Positions 4,938 through 11,555 of a DNA stretch of 17,126 nucleotides are shown here, one piece after another; the first letter of the stretch is position 1, and the number at the start of each line of letters is the position of its first letter. The notes below the pieces were generated by a model. It made no database searches and was not told the origin of the DNA. It saw nothing but the letters and a program-made list of their open reading frames with translations. Source of the stretch: Zoogloea oryzae (GTDB lineage: Bacteria > Pseudomonadota > Gammaproteobacteria > Burkholderiales > Rhodocyclaceae); NCBI RefSeq assembly GCF_030161255.1, contig NZ_BSPX01000086.1:1-17126 (forward strand), written 5' to 3'. The translations under genes and the position numbers were made by a program.

Positions 4938-7139
4938 ATGACCTGTGTCAGACCGCTCGTCGCGCTGCTGGCGACGTTCTCGATGTCTGCCCACGGGCAG
5001 GAAACCACCCTGGACACCTTGACGGTGATCGCCCCTGCCTTCAAGCGTTCAACCGCCCCCCGGCTCGGCTCCATCGACATGAGTGAGAGCGATATCGCCG
5101 CCCGGCGCGCCGGGGTGGCCGACACCACCCAGCTTCTGCGGGATGTGCCAGGGATGAGCGTGTACAGCGCCGGTGGCATCTCGGGGCTGCCGGTGATCCG
5201 GGGCATGGCGGACGATCGCATCCGCGTGCAGGTGGATGGCGCCGACCTGATGGCGGCCTGCCCCAATCACATGAACGCTGCGCTCTCGTACATCAACCCC
5301 AGCAAGGTTGCGGAAATCACCGTTTACCCGGGCATTGCGCCGGTGAGCGTGGGGGGTGACAGCATCGGCGGGGTGATCCAGGTCCGCTCGGCGCCACCTG
5401 CCTTTGCCGGCAGCGCGGACGAGGCTGGTGCCAGTGGCACGCTGGGTTCGTATTACCACAGCAACGGCAACGCCGTGGGTTACAACGCTGGCGTCGAGTG
5501 GGTCGGGCAGCGCTTCAACCTCTCCTACAGCGAGTCCCAGGCCCGTTCGGGCAACTACAAGGCCGGGGGTGTCTTCAAGCCCGTGGCCAAAGGGAGGGAG
5601 GATGGCGCCCCGATCCCCGGCGACGTGGTGGGTTCGAGCGGGTTTTCCGGTGCGCACAATCGCGAGGTCGGTATCGCATTCAGGCAGGACCGGCATGTCC
5701 TGCAGCTGACGGCCAGCGAGCAGCGAGTGGGCTTCGAGGGTTTCCCCAATCAGCGCATGGACATGACCGACAACAAGAACACGATCATCAACCTGCGCTA
5801 TTTCGGCGAGTTCGACTGGGGGGCGCTCGAGGCCCGGTTCTCCGACCAGGATGTGCGTCACCAGATGGACATGGGCAAGGATCGCTATTCCTACGGCACC
5901 GGAATGCCCATGGAAAGCAAGGCCCACACCCGTAACGCCCTGGTGCAGGCCAATGTGACGCTGTCGGATCGGGATCTGCTACGGGTAGGCAGCGAATACC
6001 AGTCGTACATCCTTTACGACTGGTGGCCGCCGGTGGGTGGCGTGATGGGGCCCAATGCGTTCTGGAACGTGGACTACGGCCGCCGTTACCGCAGCGATCT
6101 CTTCGCCGAATGGGAGGCCCGCTGGCAGCCTGAATGGACCAGTCTGATCGGCGTGCGCGGCACCCGCGTGACCACCGACGCGGCGGCCGTGCAGGGCTAC
6201 GACAACGGCCTCGCCGCATCCTGGGGCAATGATGCCGCGGCCTTCAACGCCCGCGACCACAAGCGCGTGGACAACAACTGGGATTTCACCGCGCTGCTGC
6301 GCTTCGCCCCCGACGGCACCCGGCGCTACGAAGGCGGCTACGCCCGCAAGTCCCGGGCGCCGAGCCTGTACCAGCGTTATCCGTGGTCCACCAACCCGAT
6401 GGCCGCGCTGATGAACAACTTCGTGGGCGACGGCAACGGCTATGTCGGCAATGGCGATCTGCGGCCCGAGGTGGCACACACGGTCAGCCTCAGCGGCGAC
6501 TGGAACGACGCCGAAAAGACGCGCTGGAGCCTGAAGGCGACGGCCCACTACAGCTACGTCGAGAACTACATCGACGCGCGGCGCTGCGATATCGGCCAGT
6601 GCAGCGCCGAGAACCTCACCAGGACCGACGGTTTCGTGCATCTGCAGTACGTCAACCAGCAGGCGCGCCTGTACGGTTTCGAGCTCTCCGGCCAGGCCTT
6701 GCTCGGGCGGGCCGAGAGCCTAGGCAGCTTCTCGGCCACCGGCCTGCTCAACTACGTGCGCGGCGAAAACACCACTACCGGCGACAACCTCTACAACATG
6801 ATGCCCCTCAACACCAGGCTCGCGCTGGTGAATCGCCTTGCCGGTTGGACGAACACCGCGGAAGTCCTGCTGGTGAAGGGCAAGAGTGACGTCTCCCAGG
6901 TGCGCAACGAGATTCCGACGGCGGGCTACGGCCTCCTCAACCTGCGCAGCAGCTACCAGTGGAAGATGGCGCGCCTCGATGCCGGCATCGAGAACGTCTT
7001 CGACAAGACCTACGCCCTTCCGCTGGGCGGCGCCTATGTTGGCCAGGGGGCGTCGATGACCACCGGTGGCATCCCCTGGGGCTACGTCGTGCCGGGCCGC
7101 GGGCGCTCCTTCAATGTCGCCCTCAACCTGAACTTCTGA
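4938..7139 (+). CDS. TonB-dependent outer-membrane receptor, copper (OprC/NosA) type
   Basis: 733 residues from ATG 4938, which gives a proper signal peptide (MTCVRPLVALL...SAHG, about 1-20); further in-frame sequence upstream has no signal character. After it come a TonB box-like TLDTLTVIA (24-32), the plug domain (about 52-152, with LRDVPGMSVY and the RGM..DRIRVQVDG core) and a beta-barrel ending in a C-terminal Phe. The stretch ACPNHMNAALSYINP carries C108-x-x-x-M112, matching the Cys143/Met147 copper ligands of Pseudomonas OprC. Met-rich segments PNQRMDM, HQMDMG and GMPMES are also typical of this copper-receptor family, and one may give the third ligand. It would import copper across the outer membrane using TonB energy. 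It is the first gene of a cluster with a lipoprotein, an MbnP-like protein and an MbnH-like enzyme. The ribosome site before ATG is weak. Lanthanide uptake is an alternative suggested only by the neighbouring dehydrogenase. Confidence 0.9.
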   Translation: MTCVRPLVALLATFSMSAHGQETTLDTLTVIAPAFKRSTAPRLGSIDMSESDIAARRAGVADTTQLLRDVPGMSVYSAGGISGLPVIRGMADDRIRVQVDGADLMAACPNHMNAALSYINPSKVAEITVYPGIAPVSVGGDSIGGVIQVRSAPPAFAGSADEAGASGTLGSYYHSNGNAVGYNAGVEWVGQRFNLSYSESQARSGNYKAGGVFKPVAKGREDGAPIPGDVVGSSGFSGAHNREVGIAFRQDRHVLQLTASEQRVGFEGFPNQRMDMTDNKNTIINLRYFGEFDWGALEARFSDQDVRHQMDMGKDRYSYGTGMPMESKAHTRNALVQANVTLSDRDLLRVGSEYQSYILYDWWPPVGGVMGPNAFWNVDYGRRYRSDLFAEWEARWQPEWTSLIGVRGTRVTTDAAAVQGYDNGLAASWGNDAAAFNARDHKRVDNNWDFTALLRFAPDGTRRYEGGYARKSRAPSLYQRYPWSTNPMAALMNNFVGDGNGYVGNGDLRPEVAHTVSLSGDWNDAEKTRWSLKATAHYSYVENYIDARRCDIGQCSAENLTRTDGFVHLQYVNQQARLYGFELSGQALLGRAESLGSFSATGLLNYVRGENTTTGDNLYNMMPLNTRLALVNRLAGWTNTAEVLLVKGKSDVSQVRNEIPTAGYGLLNLRSSYQWKMARLDAGIENVFDKTYALPLGGAYVGQGASMTTGGIPWGYVVPGRGRSFNVALNLNF

Positions 7140-7155
7140 TCCTCCGAGCTCCCCG

Positions 7156-8607
7156 ATGCAATTCGATCTCCTTGTCCGGAAAGCCCTTTTCATTGCCTGC
7201 GCGGGCAGCCTCGCGCTCCAGGGCTGCGGTGGTGGTGGCGACGACGGCCCCGCCATCGAAGCCAACACCCAGACGATCCGCTTCGACGCGGCGCCCGTCC
7301 TCAACAAGGGCGGCACGGCGACCGTCGTCGCGGTGGCCAGCTCCGGGCTGCCGGTGCGCTATGGCAGCGCCACGCCCGGCGTGTGCAGCGTGGATGCGGG
7401 CAGCGGTCTGGTGACCAGCCTGACTCTCGGCAATTGCGTGGTGTCGGCCAATCAGGCCGGCAACAGCCGGTACGCCCAGGCGCCCGAGGCGACGCTCACG
7501 CTGCCGGTGGCGTTCTCGCCGGTGCAGAGCATCACGTTTGGTGCGGCGCCCAGCCTCAGCCTGGGCGGCACGGCGGTGGTGTCGGCATCGGCCACCTCGG
7601 GCCTGCCGGTGAGCTTCAGCAGCCAGAGCGCGGGCGTCTGCTCGGTGGTTCCCGATTCCGGCGTGGTCACGGCGCTGCTGGCCGGCAACTGCGTGATCGC
7701 GGCCAATCAGGCGGGCGATGCCAACTACCACGCCGCGGCGCAGGTCACCCAGTCCATCGTGGTGAGCGCGCCGGTGAGCGTGCGGGTGCCCGGCGTACCG
7801 GGCGGCGTGACGGCGGCGCCCGGTACGGTGGCGGATTCGGTGCTCGTCAGCTTCGGTGGAACCGACAGCGGCGGCAGCCCGATCACCGGCTACACGGTCA
7901 CGTCCGTGCCGGCGGGCATCACCGCCTCCGGGACGGCCTCGCCGATTGCCGTCGCCTGCCCGAACAACTGCCGCGGTTACGCGCTTTCGGTGGCTGCGCA
8001 GAATGCCGTGGGCACGGGCAGCGCGTCGGCGCCGGTGCCGGTCACGACCGCGTATCAGGTGGTCGAGACCTTCTACGAGCCGGATACCCAGCCCAACAAC
8101 TCGATCTTCATCGGGACCTTCACCTTCAATTTCACTGCAGGCACGGTGTCGGATCTCAAAGGCATCCTGAGCGAATCCATGACCGGTGGCTCGACGGGCT
8201 ACCCCGGCGATTCGATGAAATGGCTCACTCTGGATTACCAGCTCGTCAGCTGGCGTGATGCAGCTTTGGGCGGCACCTTTGTCGCCAGTTTCCGGAACAA
8301 CACCACGAATACCTTCCTCCGCAGCGCGACCGGCGATGGCTGGTCGCCGCAGCAGGGGGTGACGGTAGGTGGGCGTTATTACGGGTCGCCTGGGGCAAAC
8401 CCCGGAAACGCCTATGCGCTTATTTTCGTTCCCGATGATCCGACCGCCACGCTTACCCCTGCGCAATTGGCCTTGCTGGCCTACGCCGATTGCGCGCCCG
8501 GCGGCATGATGGGGGACACCTGCATGACCGGGACGGCATTTTCCGGATATGGCAGTGATGGCACGATGGGGGGCGTTCCGCGGTCTCAGCTCATTACGAG
8601 AAAGTGA
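7156..8607 (+). CDS. Lipoprotein of unknown function: two Ig-like repeats, FN3-like domain, Cys/Met-rich C-terminus
   Basis: 483 residues starting 16 nt after the receptor stop, so probably co-transcribed. The lipobox LQGC puts the lipid on Cys24, followed by a Gly/Asp linker. Two repeats with an 85-residue period start at I41 and I126; each has the pattern GVCSV...GNCV.(S/A)ANQAG, giving one cysteine pair per repeat, probably disulfide-bonded Ig-like folds. An FN3-like domain follows (about 212-298, GSPITGYTVTSVPAG). The final region (about 299-483) matches no named domain I can assign; it has GILSESMTG and ends in C446-APGGMMGDT-C456-M457, a thioether/thiol cluster that could bind Cu(I). 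It is predicted to be membrane-anchored and surface- or periplasm-exposed. Its position between copper receptor and MbnP-like gene suggests copper handling; this is inference. Confidence 0.85.
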   Translation: MQFDLLVRKALFIACAGSLALQGCGGGGDDGPAIEANTQTIRFDAAPVLNKGGTATVVAVASSGLPVRYGSATPGVCSVDAGSGLVTSLTLGNCVVSANQAGNSRYAQAPEATLTLPVAFSPVQSITFGAAPSLSLGGTAVVSASATSGLPVSFSSQSAGVCSVVPDSGVVTALLAGNCVIAANQAGDANYHAAAQVTQSIVVSAPVSVRVPGVPGGVTAAPGTVADSVLVSFGGTDSGGSPITGYTVTSVPAGITASGTASPIAVACPNNCRGYALSVAAQNAVGTGSASAPVPVTTAYQVVETFYEPDTQPNNSIFIGTFTFNFTAGTVSDLKGILSESMTGGSTGYPGDSMKWLTLDYQLVSWRDAALGGTFVASFRNNTTNTFLRSATGDGWSPQQGVTVGGRYYGSPGANPGNAYALIFVPDDPTATLTPAQLALLAYADCAPGGMMGDTCMTGTAFSGYGSDGTMGGVPRSQLITRK

Positions 8608-8624
8608 TATTTGTTGGCTTGATG

Positions 8625-8651
8625 AAATAGGATTTAATTTCCATCCTATTT
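8625..8651 (+). other. Hairpin between the lipoprotein and MbnP-like genes
   Basis: AAATAGGAT (8625-8633) and ATCCTATTT (8643-8651) form a perfect 9-bp stem with a 9-base loop, 18 nt after the lipoprotein stop. A second short stem GCGAC/GTCGC (8654-8668) follows directly. There is no long T-run, so this is more likely an mRNA-stabilising or partially terminating element than a full terminator. Confidence 0.5.
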
Positions 8652-8679
8652 GGCGACGATTTGTCGCACAGTTGAATCA

Positions 8680-8718
8680 TCCCGAAAAAATATAATTGTT
8701 TTTATTTATTCGGGAGGA
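8680..8718 (+). promoter_or_regulatory. Inverted repeat overlapping the ribosome-binding site of the MbnP-like gene
   Basis: TCCCGAAAAAA (8680-8690) pairs with TTTATTCGGGA (8705-8715) at 10 of 11 positions. The right arm contains the first three bases of the GGAGGA ribosome site (8713-8718), which is 4 nt from ATG 8723. In RNA this would partly hide the ribosome site; in DNA it brackets the TATAAT and could be an operator. Confidence 0.45.
8691..8696 (+). promoter_or_regulatory. Possible -10 box (TATAAT) before the MbnP-like gene
   Basis: A perfect TATAAT lies in the AT-rich 115-nt gap, 26 nt before the start codon. The best -35 at 17-bp spacing, ACAGTT (8668-8673), is weak. If used, the MbnP/MbnH pair could be transcribed separately from the receptor under an activator. 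Confidence 0.3.
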
Positions 8719-8722
8719 CTCA

Positions 8723-10366
8723 ATGAAATTAAAATCGATTTCTGCTGCCCTGGCGGGCGCAATGGCGTTGGTTGCGTGTGGTGGTGGCGGTGGCAGCAGT
8801 TCGTCGGGCAGCTCCACGCTGTCGGGGAGTGTTGCGGATGGCTATCTGAGTGGTGCCAAGGTCTGTCTGGACAAGAACAGGAATGGCGCCTGTGACACTG
8901 GCGAGCCCACCACCACGACCGGTTCCGGCGGCGCCTACTCCCTGAGCGGACTCTCCGAGAGCGACGCCGGCGCCTACCCGCTGGTGGTCGAGGTGCCTGC
9001 CAGCGCCGTGGATTCCGATACTGGCACCGCCGTCGGCAAGTCCTTCGTGCTGAAGGCGCCGGCTGGCAAGTCCGGTTTCGTCAGCCCCATCTCCACCCTG
9101 GTCCAGCAGAAGCTCGACAGCGGCGCGGCCACCACGGTGGATGCGGCCGTCGCGGCGGTCAAGGCGGACCTTGCCGCTGCCGGCCAGACGGCCCCCGCCG
9201 ACCTCTTCGCCAACTACCTGTCGGCAAACGATACGGGCACGCACACCATTGCCCGCACGCTCACCGCCTCCGTGAAGAGCTACTACGAAGCCGTCAAGGA
9301 CGGCCTGTCGTCCAACGCCCAGATCAAGGCCCTGCAGGACGCGGCCCTGACCCAGGCGATGTCCGACCTGCGCACCGGCACGCGCACAGGCCTCGCCACG
9401 GTGACGGCGGCGGTGGTGGCCAAGGCCAGCGCCGACACCGCGTCCCAGAGCGCCGCGACCCAGGACGTGACGATCAACTTCGACGTCGTGAGCGGTGGTG
9501 CATCGGTGCGCTGCGGCGACGTGGTCACGCTGGCGAGCACCCAGCTGTGGGATCACACCCCCACCAATACGTCGGCAGTCGCGGCGACGACGCAGGCCGC
9601 CCAGACCTCGACCGGCAAGCTGGTCGATCTGCGCTTCTACGTGAGCAACGTGGCCCTTGTGGATCAGGACGGTAACGCGACGCCGGTCGTGCTGACCGAG
9701 AACGCCGGCCAGTCCAAAGGCCTGGCCCTGCTGAACTTCGGCTACAACACCGTGAGCAGCGGCGCGACCTACGCCAACGTGACCTGCTCGCCGGCCACCG
9801 GCTACGTGACCAGCATCACCGGCAAGGTCAAGCCCGGCACCTACACCGGCGTGACGATGGTGGTGGGCGTTCCCCTGTACGGCCCCGACATGGTCCGGCA
9901 GAACCACAGCAACGCCGCCGACACCGCCAACTCGCTGCCGCTGCAGAACAGCGCGATGGCCTGGTCGTGGCAGTCCGGCCGCAAGTTCACCAAGCTCGAG
10001 TTCTGGCCGACCACCCCGGTTCAGAAGCCCAACAGCTCGACCACCTCGAAGTGGGTCGTGCATCTGGGCTCGACGGGGTGTTCCGGTGATCCGACCGTGG
10101 GCACCACGGCCCCGACGAGCTGCACCAACCCCAACCGCGTGAAGCTGGCTTTCAACAGCTTCAATCCATCGTCCCAGAAGGTTGTGCTCGACGTCGGCCA
10201 GCTCTTCAAGAACGCCGACCTGCAGTACGACGCGGGTGGTGCGGCCGGTTGCATGTCTGGTACGACCGACCCCGAGTGCGGCCCGATCTTCAAGGCGCTG
10301 GGGCTGGATCTGAGCTCCGGGCTGATGTCCACCACGGTGGCGCAGTCGGTCTTCAGCGTGAAGTAA
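8723..10366 (+). CDS. MbnP-like (metallo-mystery pair, four-Cys motif) lipoprotein with an N-terminal EF-loop domain
   Basis: 547 residues; ATG 8723 is chosen for GGAGGA at 8713-8718 and the lipobox LVAC (Cys19) it exposes. Residues 34-130 form a beta-rich domain (VADGYLSGAKVCLDKNRNG) with a 12-residue calcium-type loop D50/N52/N54/D58/E61; 130-245 is an Ala-rich, probably helical region. From about 248 the MbnP family pattern begins: VTINFDVV, RCGD (C264), DLRFYVSNVALVDQDGN, NH before the W414-S-W416-QSG core, and C-terminal cysteines C453, C467, C510 and C519 (GCMSGTTDPEC). Characterised MbnP-type proteins bind copper through a site that needs a Trp converted to kynurenine by MbnH. The family is usually about 250-300 residues, so the extra N-terminal half is unusual. 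The partner di-heme enzyme starts 4 nt after this stop. Family assignment is strong; copper binding is inferred. Confidence 0.9.
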   Translation: MKLKSISAALAGAMALVACGGGGGSSSSGSSTLSGSVADGYLSGAKVCLDKNRNGACDTGEPTTTTGSGGAYSLSGLSESDAGAYPLVVEVPASAVDSDTGTAVGKSFVLKAPAGKSGFVSPISTLVQQKLDSGAATTVDAAVAAVKADLAAAGQTAPADLFANYLSANDTGTHTIARTLTASVKSYYEAVKDGLSSNAQIKALQDAALTQAMSDLRTGTRTGLATVTAAVVAKASADTASQSAATQDVTINFDVVSGGASVRCGDVVTLASTQLWDHTPTNTSAVAATTQAAQTSTGKLVDLRFYVSNVALVDQDGNATPVVLTENAGQSKGLALLNFGYNTVSSGATYANVTCSPATGYVTSITGKVKPGTYTGVTMVVGVPLYGPDMVRQNHSNAADTANSLPLQNSAMAWSWQSGRKFTKLEFWPTTPVQKPNSSTTSKWVVHLGSTGCSGDPTVGTTAPTSCTNPNRVKLAFNSFNPSSQKVVLDVGQLFKNADLQYDAGGAAGCMSGTTDPECGPIFKALGLDLSSGLMSTTVAQSVFSVK

Positions 10367-10370
10367 GCGC

Positions 10371-11531
10371 ATGAACCGTTCGATATGGATCGGTGGCCTG
10401 GTGGCCATCCTCGGTGTCGGCGGTTGGCTCTGGCAGGGCGGACGGCATGCCGTGCCGCCCGCCCCGGAGCCGGCAGCCGCGTGGACCTGGCAGTTGCCGG
10501 CCGGCTTTCCCCGGCCGGTGGTGCCCGCCGACAATCCCATGACCGAAGAGGGCTTTCAGCTTGGCCGGCGCCTGTTCTACGACAAGCGCCTGTCGGGCAA
10601 CGGCACGCAGGCCTGCGCCTCGTGCCACATCCAGCGGCTGGCGTTCACTGACGGGCGCGCGCTGCCGGTCGGCTCGACCGGTGATGTGGGCGCGCGCAGC
10701 GCCATGAGCATCGCCAACGTGGCCTATTACCCCACGCTCACCTGGGCCAACCCGTCCCAGACGACGCTGGAGATCCAGGCGGTGGTGCCCATGTTCGTCG
10801 AAAACCTGGCCATCGAACTGGGCATCAACGACGAGAACAAGGCCGAGGTGCTGGGCCGCTTTCGTGCCGACGCCGACTATCGGCAGCGCTTCGCCAAGGT
10901 GTTTCCGGGCCAGGCGGAGCCGATCAACTTCGAGAACATCATCCGGGCGATCTCGACCTTCGAGCGCGGGGTGATCTCCGGCAATTCCCGCTACGACCAG
11001 GCGCTGGCCGGCAAGCTGTCCCTCAGCGAGCGCGAGGAGCGGGGCCGGGCGTTGTTCTTCGGCGACAAAGCGCGCTGCTCGGAATGCCACCGCGGCTACA
11101 ACTTCTCGGATCAGACCTACGACGTCACCACCCGCGACGTACCGCGGCCGTTTCACAACACCGGCCTCTACAACGTGGATGGCAAGGGCGCTTACCCCGA
11201 CGACAATCCGGGCCTGATCGGCGTGATGCCCCAGCCCGAGAACATGGGGCGTTTCCGCACCGTGAGCCTGCGCAACATCGCGCTGACGGGCCCGTACATG
11301 CACGACGGCTCCATCGAAACGCTTGAAGAGGTGCTCGACTTTTACGCCGCCCACGGCCGCAACGTGACACGCGGCCCGTTCAAGGGCGACGGCCGTCGCA
11401 ATCCGCTGAAAGACCCGATCATCGACAAGATCCGTCTGGATGCCCGCGACAAGGCCGACATCATTGCCTTCCTGAAGACCCTGACGGACGAGGAGTTCGT
11501 CGCCAATCCGCGCTTTGCGGATCCGTTCTGA
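10371..11531 (+). CDS. Di-heme cytochrome c peroxidase/MauG-like enzyme, MbnH (metallo-mystery pair) family
   Basis: 386 residues with an N-terminal hydrophobic segment (5-21) that acts as signal or anchor, so periplasmic. Two c-type heme sites are seen: CASCH (C82, C85, H86) and CSECH (C236, C239, H240). The segment FHNTGLYNVDGKGAYP (261-276) and the later LRNIALTGPYMHDGS (Y309, M310) are typical of the MbnH branch of the bacterial peroxidase/MauG superfamily. Enzymes of this branch reach a high-valent bis-Fe(IV) state and oxidise a tryptophan of the partner MbnP to kynurenine, creating the copper site. It starts only 4 nt after the MbnP-like stop and has a weak ribosome site, consistent with translational coupling. 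It ends 24 nt from the end of the converging putA. A general hydrogen-peroxide scavenger is less likely given the pairing. Confidence 0.93.
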   Translation: MNRSIWIGGLVAILGVGGWLWQGGRHAVPPAPEPAAAWTWQLPAGFPRPVVPADNPMTEEGFQLGRRLFYDKRLSGNGTQACASCHIQRLAFTDGRALPVGSTGDVGARSAMSIANVAYYPTLTWANPSQTTLEIQAVVPMFVENLAIELGINDENKAEVLGRFRADADYRQRFAKVFPGQAEPINFENIIRAISTFERGVISGNSRYDQALAGKLSLSEREERGRALFFGDKARCSECHRGYNFSDQTYDVTTRDVPRPFHNTGLYNVDGKGAYPDDNPGLIGVMPQPENMGRFRTVSLRNIALTGPYMHDGSIETLEEVLDFYAAHGRNVTRGPFKGDGRRNPLKDPIIDKIRLDARDKADIIAFLKTLTDEEFVANPRFADPF

Positions 11532-11555
11532 TCTTCCTTCCCGCTGGCCGGCAGC

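Noticed and set aside
4938..7139. Cobalamin or ferric siderophore receptor as the receptor's identity
   Set aside because: The CPNHM motif and repeated Met segments fit the copper receptor family better, and I recognised no cobalamin riboswitch in the leader.
8729..10540. Open frame of 603 codons on the minus strand opposite the MbnP-like gene
   Set aside because: It is antisense to a gene with clear lipobox and family motifs, and its Arg/His/Gly-rich translation has no domain signal.
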